This document shows, one piece after another, positions 1 to 7,675 of a DNA stretch of 64,000 nucleotides. Every line of letters starts with the position of its first letter. Position 1 is the stretch's first letter. Position numbers and translations under genes: made by a program. This DNA is from Pseudomonas simiae (lineage in GTDB: Bacteria > Pseudomonadota > Gammaproteobacteria > Pseudomonadales > Pseudomonadaceae). The DNA lies in NCBI RefSeq assembly GCF_900111895.1, contig NZ_FOKB01000014.1, positions 1-64,000 of the forward strand, read 5' to 3'. The notes beneath the pieces are model-generated. The model did no database searches and was not told the origin of the DNA. It was given only the letters and a program-made list of their open reading frames with translations.

Positions 1-158
1 GTTTCCGAACGTTATCCCCCACTACCAGGCAGATTCCTAGGCATTACTCACCCGTCCGCCGCTCTCAAGAGAAGCAAGCTTCTCTCTACCGCTCGACTTG
101 CATGTGTTAGGCCTGCCGCCAGCGTTCAATCTGAGCCATGATCAAACTCTTCAGTTCA
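1..158 (-). rRNA. rrs: 16S ribosomal RNA, 5' end only (partial)
   Basis: The reverse complement holds the universal 5' end of bacterial 16S rRNA, including AGAGTTTGATCATGGCTCAG at about 133-152 and then the first variable region. The hairpin there (AGAGAAGCTTGCTTCTCT) is typical of the Pseudomonas fluorescens group. The gene runs off the left edge, so about 1.4 kb is missing. The mature 5' end is placed near 158 by analogy with other Pseudomonas 16S genes. Confidence 0.97.
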
Positions 159-306
159 AACATCTTTGGGTTTTTAAGAAACCCTAAACTTGGCTCAGCA
201 ATCGTTGGTTACATCTTTGATTTCTCGCGGAGTAACTTGTGATGCTGATAATCTTGTTGACTATCAGTCTGACTCCACAAGCACCCACACGAATTGCTTG
301 ATTCAA

Positions 307-318
307 TTGTTAAAGAGC
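307..318 (-). promoter_or_regulatory. boxA antitermination element of the rRNA leader
   Basis: The minus strand reads GCTCTTTAACAA, matching the boxA core that recruits the NusB/NusE antitermination complex on bacterial rRNA transcripts. It lies about 150 nt upstream of the 16S 5' end, inside the transcribed leader (159 to about 457). The leader contains no convincing gene. Confidence 0.8.
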
Positions 319-464
319 GGCTGGTTAAGATCTTTCGTCTCAACCGAGGCGTGCACTCTACAGCACATCTCTCAAGAAAAACACCCCTAAGGCTTATGAT
401 TTTACTAATAAAATCAACTACCTGAGCCAGATTCAGTATCGAACTGCTCGTTAGCGGGAGGCGA

Positions 465-492
465 ATAGTACAGTATTAAAATACGGGGTCAA
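465..492 (-). promoter_or_regulatory. Sigma-70 promoter of the rRNA operon
   Basis: On the minus strand TTGACC (487-492) and TACTAT (465-470) are separated by 16 bases, followed by a C/G-rich discriminator (TCGCCTCCCGC). A near-consensus -35 and -10 with a GC-rich discriminator is the usual pattern of a growth-rate-regulated rRNA promoter. Start of transcription would be near 457. Confidence 0.75.
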
Positions 493-823
493 CCCCTGTA
501 TCGAAATTCTTTTTCCTTACCGAAGCCCCCCCCTCCGAGCGGCATCACTGAGATTGCCGAGCGTTCTGGGCAGCCAGCGTTGTGTCCAGCCGTGGTGGAC
601 CGAATACAGGCTGTCCACGCTTAAAGCGTACGGCGACGCGCTCGGGAAGTAGAGGCGTCCTAAGCCCTGCGCATAAGAATTGCCCCCAATAGCCCTACTC
701 CAACGCGCAAAAACAACCACACAGCAGCAGATGACGTGTCGCACCAGGTCTTTTTTTTCCGCCAAAGAACAGGGATCATCGCCCTCCCCCCACCACCCCC
801 AAAGACCCCGAGGAACCGAGAGC
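493..823. other. Intergenic stretch between rRNA promoter and first CDS
   Basis: No supported gene. Open frames here are low-complexity and lack a recognisable domain or good ribosome binding site. It contains the upstream side of the rRNA promoter (an AT-rich segment near 495-520 that could be an UP element) and the ribosome binding site AGGA near 811 for the next gene. Confidence 0.5.
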
Positions 824-1153
824 ATGGAATTGACGCTAGAAGCGGTGGCGCTTTTTGCACTGAAGCTGGTGCACGAGACTGACGGCGGCAGCCCGGTTCT
901 ACGGGATGATCCGGTGATGGAGAGGTATGACCGCGAGGTGTTTGGGTTGTTGGTGCGGCAGGGGGACCTGATGGGGATTCAGTCGAAGCTCGATGAATGC
1001 CTGACGCTGGCGCTCGACGCCCTGGGCGGCGCCGGCACTGTAATGGGGCGCGAGCTGCATCGGCTTGCGGTGGACGCGCACCAAGCGTCGACACTGGATG
1101 AACTCAATGCCCCGCTCGGCGCCCTCAAGGACTATCTGAAAGCCATCCTATAA
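824..1153 (+). CDS. Conserved-looking hypothetical protein (109 aa)
   Basis: Unrecognised small acidic, mostly helical protein with no signal peptide or membrane segment. The ATG at 824 is chosen because AGGAACCGAG sits just upstream and because the frame before it is low-complexity. The protein begins MELTLEAVALFALKLVHETD and ends in KDYLKAIL. It has no cysteine apart from one near the middle and no motif I can name. It is convergent with the LysE-type exporter, 9 bp away. Codon usage matches the neighbouring real genes, which is why I believe it is translated; the function is unknown. Confidence 0.7.
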   Translation: MELTLEAVALFALKLVHETDGGSPVLRDDPVMERYDREVFGLLVRQGDLMGIQSKLDECLTLALDALGGAGTVMGRELHRLAVDAHQASTLDELNAPLGALKDYLKAIL

Positions 1154-1161
1154 GGTACGAC

Positions 1162-1797
1162 TTAGCGCCGCCCATCCACCGCCATCCGCACCGCCAACCC
1201 CATCAGTACCGACCCCATCAACCAACGCTGCACCACCTGCCATCCCGGCCGGGTAACGAAAAACACCGCGATGGAACCCGCCATCGTGGCAATCACTGCG
1301 TTAACGCTCACGCTGATCAAAATCTGCGTGAAGCCCAGCACCAGCGATTGCGCCAACACACTGCCGTGGCCATTCGGGTCGATGAACTGCGGCAACAACG
1401 ACAAATACATCACCGCCACCTTGGGGTTCAGCAAATTGGTCACCAAGCCCATGGTGAACAGCTTGCGCGGGGTGTCCTTGGGCAGGTCCCGCACCTGGAA
1501 CGGTGAACGCCCACCCGGCCGAATTGCCTGCCAAGCCATGTACGCCAGGTACAACGCCCCGCCGAAGCGCAGCGCGTCATAGGCAAACGGCACCGCCATC
1601 ACCAAAGCGGTGATTCCCAACGCCGCGCAGAGCATATAAACCAGAAACCCCAACGCTACACCGCCCAGGGACACATACCCGGCAGTGCGGCCCTGGCAGA
1701 TCGAGCGGGAAATGAGGTAAATCATGTTTGGGCCGGGCGTCAGCACCATGCCGAGGGAGATCAGCGCATAAGCCAGCCAGTTGGACAGTTCAGGCAT
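1162..1797 (-). CDS. LysE/RhtB family amino-acid exporter
   Basis: A 211-aa inner-membrane protein of the LysE/RhtB translocator family, which exports amino acids such as homoserine, threonine or lysine. The family signature GMVLTPGPNMIYL lies at about residues 15-27, and about six hydrophobic helices are visible. The start at 1797 (MPELSNWLAY) gives the usual family length of about 205-215 aa; an in-frame start 18 codons upstream would add an atypical basic tail. The substrate cannot be read from the sequence. It stands alone, convergent with the hypothetical gene to its left. Confidence 0.9.
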   Translation of the reverse strand: MPELSNWLAYALISLGMVLTPGPNMIYLISRSICQGRTAGYVSLGGVALGFLVYMLCAALGITALVMAVPFAYDALRFGGALYLAYMAWQAIRPGGRSPFQVRDLPKDTPRKLFTMGLVTNLLNPKVAVMYLSLLPQFIDPNGHGSVLAQSLVLGFTQILISVSVNAVIATMAGSIAVFFVTRPGWQVVQRWLMGSVLMGLAVRMAVDGRR

Positions 1798-1924
1798 GGT
1801 CGGGCTCCGTTTTTTGAAACATCTGGCCAAGGTTGTAAGGTTGGCCGCCATGGTAGGGCGTTCAAAATGCCCGCGTTAGATACAGATCCGCGAGCAAAAC
1901 GGCATACACCCAGGAGGCAGGCCC

Positions 1925-2296
1925 ATGATCGACTTCAGCAACAAAGGCTTTTTCAAACTCAAGCAGAACAACGAATACGCCGAACGCGTCGCCGACCTGC
2001 TGCTGGACGGTGAAGAAGTGGTGGATGCGTACAAGGCCATGCGTGATGGGGTGGTGTTTACCACCAAGCGGATTATTGCGGTGAATGTGCAGGGGATAAC
2101 GGGTAGCAAGAAGGATTTCACATCGCTGCCGTACAAGAACATCGTGGCGTATTCAGTGGAGACGTCCGGGACGTTTGATCTGGATTCCGAGTTGGAAATC
2201 TACTTTTCGTCGTTGGGGAAGGTGAGGTTTGAATTCACCGGCAAGACCTCGATCGTCGAAATCTCCCGGCTCATTTCCCGGCATCTTCTGACCTGA
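1925..2296 (+). CDS. Bacterial PH-domain protein (bPH_1, YvbH-like)
   Basis: A 123-aa soluble protein. After about 25 residues it shows the bacterial pleckstrin-homology pattern: LLDGEEV, then GVVFTTKRIIAVN, then LPYKNIVAYSVET, and an acidic-hydrophobic EIYFSSLGKVRFEF strand ending in a C-terminal helix (IVEISRLISRHLL). These domains oligomerise; their ligand is generally unknown. AGGAGGCAGGCCC ends at 1924, an excellent ribosome binding site for the ATG at 1925. A clear terminator follows, so it is probably a one-gene transcript. Confidence 0.85.
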   Translation: MIDFSNKGFFKLKQNNEYAERVADLLLDGEEVVDAYKAMRDGVVFTTKRIIAVNVQGITGSKKDFTSLPYKNIVAYSVETSGTFDLDSELEIYFSSLGKVRFEFTGKTSIVEISRLISRHLLT

Positions 2297-2305
2297 TCAA
2301 CAGGC

Positions 2306-2338
2306 AAAAAAAGACCTTGGCGTCCCAGGGTCTTTTTA
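2306..2338 (+). terminator. Rho-independent terminator
   Basis: An A-tract and AAAGACCTTGG pair with CCCAGGGTCTTT around a CGT loop, followed by TTTTT. It lies 10 bp past the stop of the PH-domain gene. Confidence 0.85.
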
Positions 2339-2587
2339 CTGCCTACGCGGCTCAACAGGTGCAAAGCGAAACACACCAGAATCACCGACCGAAGCCTGGC
2401 TTGTGAATGGGGGTTGGTCATTCCGCCAGACTTCCACGACGCTGGCTTTCACTTCACTCACGAGAACGAAGAAGGAATCGTCTTCGAGTCAGGGCATTGG
2501 TACTTCGGCGAAGTCAGCGCGAACGATGAAGACCCTGGCGGAGAGCGCTGGAAATATCACGCTCTCAGGTCCTTCCCGGCGCAACAG
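2339..2587. other. Intergenic region, possible gene remnant on plus strand
   Basis: No complete gene. A plus-strand frame from 2414 has protein-like composition for about 58 codons (for example EEGIVFESGHWYFGE, then GERWKYHALRSF) before running antisense into the cytochrome c gene. This could be a decayed gene fragment; no family is recognisable and there is no good ribosome binding site. Confidence 0.3.
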
Positions 2588-2965
2588 TCACTTGGGCTGA
2601 AAGGTCTCAAGGTACGCCAGAATGTTGTCTATCTTCTCTTGATCGCTGATGCCCCAGAAGATCATCCGCGTGCCACTCACTACCTTCTTCGGTGCTTCGA
2701 TGTAAGCGGCGAGCTTGTCCCGGGTCCAGACCACACCGGAGTTTTTCATCGCATCGGAATACTGATAGTCCGCGGTGGTCCCAGCAGGCCTGCCGATGAT
2801 GCCATTGAGCTGCGGCCCGAACCCACCACGCGCACCTTCGCCGATGCTGTGGCAGCCGCCGCAGGTCTTAGTGAATAGCTTGCCGCCCGCCTCGGCGTCG
2901 CCGGCCGCGAAGGCAGGGCCCGCGGTGAATACCAGGGCGAGGGTGATCAAAGTACGGTACTTCAC
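2588..2965 (-). CDS. Periplasmic c-type cytochrome (class I)
   Basis: A 125-aa precursor with a Sec signal peptide (about residues 1-20, ending GPAFA-A) and one covalent heme site, CGGCH, with Cys35, Cys38 and His39. Met100 in SGTRMIFWG is the likely distal ligand. Length and layout match cytochrome c2/c550-like class I monoheme proteins that carry electrons in the periplasm. The protein ends NILAYLETFQPK, the usual C-terminal helix. It is a single gene; the electron partner is not evident from the neighbours. Confidence 0.92.
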   Translation of the reverse strand: MKYRTLITLALVFTAGPAFAAGDAEAGGKLFTKTCGGCHSIGEGARGGFGPQLNGIIGRPAGTTADYQYSDAMKNSGVVWTRDKLAAYIEAPKKVVSGTRMIFWGISDQEKIDNILAYLETFQPK

Positions 2966-3008
2966 GGAGACTCCATTTCAAGCGTTGCTGCGACGAAAGC
3001 CGGAGCAA

Positions 3009-3440
3009 TTATGCCGGTATAAACGACCTTTCCCCCAACCGTTCAACCAAGCGCACCAGGTAACCGTCCGGGTCTTGCACGATGAACTGCCGCTGCCCCG
3101 CCTCTACGTCGCCGGCACGATACCAGGCATCTTCAACCCCCTTGAACAGCGGCCAGCCAATAGAGGCCAAGCGTTGCAGGATGGGGGTAACGCCGGGTAC
3201 GTCGATTTGCAGATTGATACCGCGCCCGAAGGGTTGGTCCAATGGTGCGGTCAGCCATTGCCCCGCGTCGGGATCGTATTGCTCCAGCATGATTTGCGCG
3301 CCCTCCAGATCGAGGTAAGCGAAACCGTCTTCGACGCGCTGGTAAGCGAGGGAAAAACCCAGCTGTTCAACCCAAAAATCCAGACTGTTGCCGAGGTTGG
3401 TCACTATGAGTTCTGGAACCAAGGGGTTACGGGCAAACAT
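3009..3440 (-). CDS. VOC family protein (bleomycin-resistance-like)
   Basis: A 143-aa soluble protein of the vicinal oxygen chelate superfamily. The paired beta-alpha-beta-beta-beta modules are visible: PELIVTNLGNSLDFWVEQLGF, a central NLQIDVPG strand, and the C-terminal QFIVQDPDGYLVRLVERLG, which is typical of the bleomycin-binding subgroup. Proteins of this type bind or modify small toxic molecules; the true ligand is unknown. The start at 3440 gives the usual length. Divergent to the receiver gene at 3651, with a 9-bp inverted repeat between them. Confidence 0.85.
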   Translation of the reverse strand: MFARNPLVPELIVTNLGNSLDFWVEQLGFSLAYQRVEDGFAYLDLEGAQIMLEQYDPDAGQWLTAPLDQPFGRGINLQIDVPGVTPILQRLASIGWPLFKGVEDAWYRAGDVEAGQRQFIVQDPDGYLVRLVERLGERSFIPA

Positions 3441-3519
3441 ACAATTCCTTTTGCGGTAGCGTTAAGAGCGCATGCCCATCCAGATCATGGTTTTTTTGGT
3501 CCACGCAGAATACCGCGCG

Positions 3520-3555
3520 ATGTCGTTGAGGTGGCGCAGTATCCTGCAACGACAT
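3520..3555. repeat. 9-bp perfect inverted repeat, candidate operator
   Basis: ATGTCGTTG (3520-3528) and CAACGACAT (3547-3555) are perfect inverted arms 18 bp apart, in the 210-bp gap between the VOC gene and the response-regulator gene. There is no T-tract, so it is more operator-like than terminator-like. Confidence 0.4.
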
Positions 3556-3650
3556 TGTTATGACCACCCATCGCCTCGAACACATCCAATCGAACCTATC
3601 CAGACGAGTTCTACTCCACCTGTATGAACCCTGATGGTGGAGTAAGAATC

Positions 3651-4031
3651 ATGGCTCAGCCATCGATTTTGGTGTTGGAAGACGACGAAATCATTCGGGC
3701 GTTGATGGTGGATGTGCTGGAAGAATTCGGCGCAGTGGTGACATCGTTTCCTTCTGCAGATGAAGGAATGATTTACCTGGAACAGGGCGATGAGCCCGTG
3801 GACTTGATTGTCAGCGATATTCAGATGCCAGGTCTGCTTAACGGCTATGACTTGAGCAAGGTGGTCGCGCATCGCTGGCCCACGGTGCCGGTGGTGTTGA
3901 CGTCCGGCAATAGCAAGCTGGCCTCGCAATTGGGGGCGTCGGTGCGGTTCCTGCCCAAGCCGTGGAGTACCGGTCATTTGATTGAGTGTGTGCAGACGGC
4001 GCTGAATCAACAGGGTCTTTCCCTGCATTGA
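3651..4031 (+). CDS. Single-domain response regulator (receiver only)
   Basis: A 126-aa CheY-like receiver with no output domain. The acidic pair Asp11/Asp12, the phosphoacceptor Asp56 (IVSDIQMPG), the TS pair at about 84-85 and Lys103 (LPKPW) are all present, so it should be phosphorylatable. The ATG at 3651 is preferred to one nine codons upstream because GGTGGAGTAAG precedes it. It sits 195 bp upstream of bphO-bphP on the same strand. My inference is that it is the phosphate acceptor of the BphP kinase, as stand-alone receivers often accompany bacteriophytochromes; a separate role is possible. Confidence 0.92.
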   Translation: MAQPSILVLEDDEIIRALMVDVLEEFGAVVTSFPSADEGMIYLEQGDEPVDLIVSDIQMPGLLNGYDLSKVVAHRWPTVPVVLTSGNSKLASQLGASVRFLPKPWSTGHLIECVQTALNQQGLSLH

Positions 4032-4226
4032 TAGCGTCGCGATATCACTGAAGCCGAACTTCGCGCAATGCTCTGTGGTCATTAATGATGCAAGGAGCGA
4101 CTTTTCTGATCCGTCGGTCAGCCTTCTCGCCTTGTGCGTATAGAATAAGGCTTTGAGATGTGTAGAATCGCCGCCCATTTCCACGCGTCATTCATGGCCG
4201 AGAGGCCCACAGTTCGAGCTTACTGA

Positions 4227-4841
4227 ATGCATTCACAGGCCCATGACGTTGGTGCGCCCTCTTTGCTGGAAGCGTTGCGCACAGGCACGGCCCTGTTGCA
4301 CGTGGCATTGGAAAAGCGCCTGCCGTTTTTCTCCGAGGGCCTGGATGCCGATTGGTATCAGCGCTTGCTCCAGGCGTATTACGGTTTTTATCGGCCGTTG
4401 GAATCAGCACTGTACGAAAGTGGCTTGATTCCTGATGGATACGACGCAGTCTTGCGCGTGAAAACACCGACGCTCGTCTGCGACCTCGCTGCCTTGGGTT
4501 TGGATGACCAGGCTGTCAGCACCCTGCCGCGCTGTCTCGAACTCCCAATCCTTGATACCCCCGCCGCTTGCCTTGGCGCCCTTTATGTCTTGGAAGGCGC
4601 GACGCTGGGCGGCCAAGTGCTGCGTCGGGAAATGACCCAGCGCCTGAACGTGAATGCCCACAACGGCGGTGCGTTCCTCAATATCTACGGCGTCGAAACC
4701 GGTCGGCGCTGGAAAGACTTTCTCGACTACCTCGGCGACCAGCCACTGGACGCGCCGGCCAGACAGAGCGCGGTGAACGCTGCCCGTTCAACATTCAGCT
4801 GCTTTGAGCAATGGCTCGACAGCCAGGAGGTACTGCTGTGA
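4227..4841 (+). CDS. bphO: Biliverdin-producing heme oxygenase
   Basis: A 204-aa soluble enzyme that cleaves heme to biliverdin, CO and iron, supplying the chromophore for the phytochrome encoded next. The proximal heme His lies in TALLHVALEKRLPF (about residue 25), and the distal-helix pattern GALYVLEGATLGGQ is present near residue 115. The length fits bacterial BphO/PigA-type heme oxygenases. Its TGA overlaps the GTG start of bphP, so the two are translationally coupled, which supports the chromophore-supply role over iron acquisition. Confidence 0.93.
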   Translation: MHSQAHDVGAPSLLEALRTGTALLHVALEKRLPFFSEGLDADWYQRLLQAYYGFYRPLESALYESGLIPDGYDAVLRVKTPTLVCDLAALGLDDQAVSTLPRCLELPILDTPAACLGALYVLEGATLGGQVLRREMTQRLNVNAHNGGAFLNIYGVETGRRWKDFLDYLGDQPLDAPARQSAVNAARSTFSCFEQWLDSQEVLL

Positions 4842-7081
4842 AACCCGAAGACTTTGAAGAGCTGCTTGCCAACTGTGCCGACGAGCCCATCCGCTTTCCC
4901 GGAGCGATCCAACCCCACGGTGTGCTGCTGACGTTGTCGGAGCCGGACCTGAACATCATCCAGGTCAGTGCCAACGTCGGCAGCCTGTTCGGCCATGCTC
5001 CCGAGGCGCTGCTGGGCCAGCCGCTGCACACGCTGGTAGGCGCCGAACACGCCAAGGCGGTTGCCGTCATGGCCGATCACAATACGTTCTTCGATGCGCC
5101 ACCTTTGCACGTCACGTTTAACGGCGCGGAATTCGAAGGCCTGCTGCATCGCCATCAGAATGTGCTGGTGCTCGAATTCGAACCGCTGCTCAAAGATTTC
5201 CGTCCCCGGGCGCTGAAGGGGCGCACCAGTGACTTGGGCAAAATGCTGCAGCGTTTGCAGTCGGCGAAAACCCTGCAAGCGCTGTACGAAATCAGCGTGA
5301 ACGAAATCCAAGCCATGACCGGTTACGACCGTGTGCTCATCTACCGCTTCGAAGACGAAGGTCACGGCCAGGTGATTGCCGAAGCGTCGGCACCGTCCAT
5401 GGAGCTGTTCAACGGGCTGTTCTTCCCCGCATCCGACATCCCCGAGCAAGCGCGCGAGCTGTATCGCACCAATTGGCTACGCATCATCCCAAATGCGGCC
5501 TACGAGCCCGTGCCACTGCTGCCCAAGCTGCGCCCAGACACCGGCCAGCCACTGGATTTGAGCTTCGCTACCCTGCGCAGCGTGTCGCCGATTCATTGCC
5601 AGTACATGCAGAACATGGGTGTGTTGTCGTCCATGAGCATCTCGCTGATGAAGGGCGACACGCTGTGGGGCCTGATCAGTTGCGGCAACCGGGAACCGTT
5701 GCTGGTGCCCAACGACCTGCGTACGGCCTGCCAGACCATCGGCCAGGTGCTGTCGTTGCAGATCAGCGCCATGGAAGCCTTGGACCTGAGCCGCCAGCGT
5801 GAAGAGAAAGTCGAGGCCCTGGCTTTGCTGGATCAAGCGATGAAGCGCTCGGAAGAGAACGTGTTCGACGGCCTGGCACAGCAGGGTCAGCTGCTGATGG
5901 ACCTGACGCTGTCCGGCGGCGTGGCGATCATCGAAGACAAGCAACTGCACCGTTACGGCAACTGCCCGGAGCCGGCGCAGATCCGTGCCTTGCACAAGTG
6001 GTTGCAAGAGGGCGGCGAGCCGGTGTTCTCCAGCCATAAACTGTCGTCGGTGTACCCGCCGGCGGCCGAGTTCCAGCAGGTGGCCAGTGGTGTGCTGGCA
6101 ATGAGTCTGCCCAAGCCTGTGGATAACGGCGTGCTGTGGTTCCGCCCGGAAGTCAAAGAGAACATCAACTGGAGCGGCGACCCGAGAAAACCGCTGGATC
6201 TGGAAAACTCCGACTCAGGCTTGCGACTTCGCCCACGCACTTCGTTTGAAATCTGGAAGGTGGAAATGGCTGGCATCTCCACCAAGTGGAGCCATGGCGA
6301 CCGCTTTGCTGCCAACGATCTGCGCCGCTCGGCCCTCGAAAACGACCTGGCCCGCCAGGTGCTGCGCGAACAACAAGCCGTGCGCGCCCGCGATGAGCTG
6401 GTGGCGGTGGTGTCCCACGACCTGCGCAACCCGATGACAGTGATCTCCATGCTGTGCGGCATGATGCAGCAAGCCTTCAGCTCCGATGGCCCCCACACTT
6501 CGCGGCGGATTTCCTCGGCCATCGACACCATGCAACAGGCCGCCGGACGCATGAATGTGCTGCTGGAGGACTTGCTCGACACCTCAAAAATCGAGGCTGG
6601 GCGTTACGTGGTGCGACCGGTGAGCCTGGATGTGAGCCAGATGTTCGATGAGGCCTACTCGTTGCTGGCCCCCCTGGCAATGGAGAAAGGCATCGACCTG
6701 TCGTTCAACGCCGAGCCGGGCCTGCAGATCAACGCCGACCCGGAGCGTCTGTTCCAGGTGTTGTCGAACTTGATTGGCAACGCCATCAAATTCACCCCGC
6801 GCCAAGGCAACATCGGTATCAGCGCCATGAGCAGTGGCGAAGAAATCGTGTTCTCGGTGCGCGATTCCGGCGAAGGTATTGCACCGGAACAACTGCCACA
6901 CGTGTTCGATCGCTACTGGACCCAAACAGAAAACAACCCGACCGGCAGCGGGCTGGGGCTGTACATTACGCAAGGTATTGTCCAAGCCCATGGCGGCAAG
7001 ATCGTTGCAGAGAGTGAAGTGGGTCGGGGCAGTGAATTCCGGTTCACGGTGCCGAAGGTGATTGACGATTCGCACACCTGA
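4838..7081 (+). CDS. bphP: Bacteriophytochrome histidine kinase
   Basis: A 747-aa red/far-red photoreceptor kinase. The order is PAS (about 15-115) with the biliverdin-attachment Cys13 (ANCADEPI) and the DEPIxxPGxIQPHG signature; GAF (about 140-310) with ASDIPEQARELY near residue 199; PHY (about 320-490); HisKA with phosphoacceptor His527 (VVSHDLRNP); and an HATPase domain with N, G1 (DSGEGI) and G2 (GSGLGL) boxes. The GTG start at 4838 is chosen because AGGAGG ends 7 bp before it and it overlaps the bphO stop as GTGA. The nearby receiver at 3651 is the plausible partner. It is not fused to an output domain. Confidence 0.96.
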   Translation: MKPEDFEELLANCADEPIRFPGAIQPHGVLLTLSEPDLNIIQVSANVGSLFGHAPEALLGQPLHTLVGAEHAKAVAVMADHNTFFDAPPLHVTFNGAEFEGLLHRHQNVLVLEFEPLLKDFRPRALKGRTSDLGKMLQRLQSAKTLQALYEISVNEIQAMTGYDRVLIYRFEDEGHGQVIAEASAPSMELFNGLFFPASDIPEQARELYRTNWLRIIPNAAYEPVPLLPKLRPDTGQPLDLSFATLRSVSPIHCQYMQNMGVLSSMSISLMKGDTLWGLISCGNREPLLVPNDLRTACQTIGQVLSLQISAMEALDLSRQREEKVEALALLDQAMKRSEENVFDGLAQQGQLLMDLTLSGGVAIIEDKQLHRYGNCPEPAQIRALHKWLQEGGEPVFSSHKLSSVYPPAAEFQQVASGVLAMSLPKPVDNGVLWFRPEVKENINWSGDPRKPLDLENSDSGLRLRPRTSFEIWKVEMAGISTKWSHGDRFAANDLRRSALENDLARQVLREQQAVRARDELVAVVSHDLRNPMTVISMLCGMMQQAFSSDGPHTSRRISSAIDTMQQAAGRMNVLLEDLLDTSKIEAGRYVVRPVSLDVSQMFDEAYSLLAPLAMEKGIDLSFNAEPGLQINADPERLFQVLSNLIGNAIKFTPRQGNIGISAMSSGEEIVFSVRDSGEGIAPEQLPHVFDRYWTQTENNPTGSGLGLYITQGIVQAHGGKIVAESEVGRGSEFRFTVPKVIDDSHT

Positions 7082-7316
7082 GTGCCCCTTGCTTGCCACG
7101 TTTTAAACAGGCAATCCCCCCCCGCCTCCAACCCTCGTGGTGGCGGGAAATCCCGTGGCGTTTGTGCGAAAACGCAAGCAAGGCGCTACATCTCCGGGGC
7201 TAGACAATTGCACGAACAGCCCCTCAGATGACGTCTGAAAGCGCCAGCCCCCTTGGTCATATCTTGCAGCAGCGCGTTTATAGCTGACCCGTTTCGTCCC
7301 CTATAAGGTTGGCCTC

Positions 7317-7338
7317 ACTTCGCCCCAACAGGCGAAGT
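7317..7338 (+). promoter_or_regulatory. Hairpin just upstream of small ORF
   Basis: ACTTCGCC (7317-7324) pairs perfectly with GGCGAAGT (7331-7338) around a six-base loop. It ends about 17 bp before the ribosome binding site (AGAAGGAA) of the small ORF at 7368, so it would lie in that gene's 5' UTR. It could be a regulatory hairpin or a weak terminator of bphP. The rest of 7082-7316 holds nothing I can name. Confidence 0.4.
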
Positions 7339-7367
7339 AAGCCACTACTCAATAGAAGGAAACATCC

Positions 7368-7565
7368 ATGCTTAGCGCTATCAATCACACACTGGGCAGC
7401 GTTCAATTCCCCCCCCTGCAGCAGGATGATGCAGAGCCCCAGCGCAGGAAGCGCAGCACTGATGCAACAGACCTGAACGCCGCCGACCCTGATCGTACGA
7501 CGAACAACGGTCGCCGCAGAAGCGGCAGTGGACTGGACAGCCTCGGCCAAGGCCGATTGCTCTAA
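7368..7565 (+). CDS. Small basic hypothetical protein (65 aa)
   Basis: Unrecognised, probably disordered peptide rich in Arg, Asp, Gln and Gly, with an internal QRRKRS and a NNGRRRSGSG segment. There is no signal peptide and no cysteine. The evidence that it is real is contextual: AGAAGGAAACATCC precedes the ATG, a perfect hairpin sits in the leader, and a 10-bp terminator-like hairpin follows within 10 bp of the stop. This gives a self-contained small transcription unit between bphP and the PhoD-like gene. It could also be a non-coding transcript that happens to be open. Confidence 0.5.
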   Translation: MLSAINHTLGSVQFPPLQQDDAEPQRRKRSTDATDLNAADPDRTTNNGRRRSGSGLDSLGQGRLL

Positions 7566-7573
7566 CCGCTGCA

Positions 7574-7601
7574 TACGAAGGGCAGTGCACGGCCCTTCGT
7601 A
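7574..7601 (+). terminator. Hairpin terminator after small ORF
   Basis: TACGAAGGGC (7574-7583) pairs perfectly with GCCCTTCGTA (7592-7601). The following sequence (CTCTTCCTT) is pyrimidine-rich but not a strong T-tract, so termination may be partial. Confidence 0.55.
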
Positions 7602-7675
7602 CTCTTCCTTAACAAAACCATGACATTCACTGGATTAACCTTGCCGGTTCAAACCAGCCTGGAAACCTCATCTGC

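Noticed and set aside
190..390. 66-codon plus-strand frame near the rRNA gene
   Set aside because: It lies within the transcribed leader of the rRNA operon and overlaps boxA on the other strand; composition is not protein-like.
517..1094. Two minus-strand frames covering the hypothetical gene at 824
   Set aside because: Low-complexity Pro/Arg/Gly-rich products, antisense to a frame with normal codon use; no ribosome binding site.
2414..2878. 154-codon plus-strand frame over the cytochrome c gene
   Set aside because: Most of it is antisense to a clear cytochrome. Only the first part could be a gene relic, so I listed the region as uncertain.
3558..4184. 208-codon minus-strand frame
   Set aside because: Antisense to the receiver gene; no domain, Gln/His/Arg-rich as typical for shadow frames in GC-rich DNA.
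7290..7367. HrpL-type promoter (CCACTACTCA near 7342)
   Set aside because: The downstream half is one base off and there is no GGAAC box 15-16 bp upstream.
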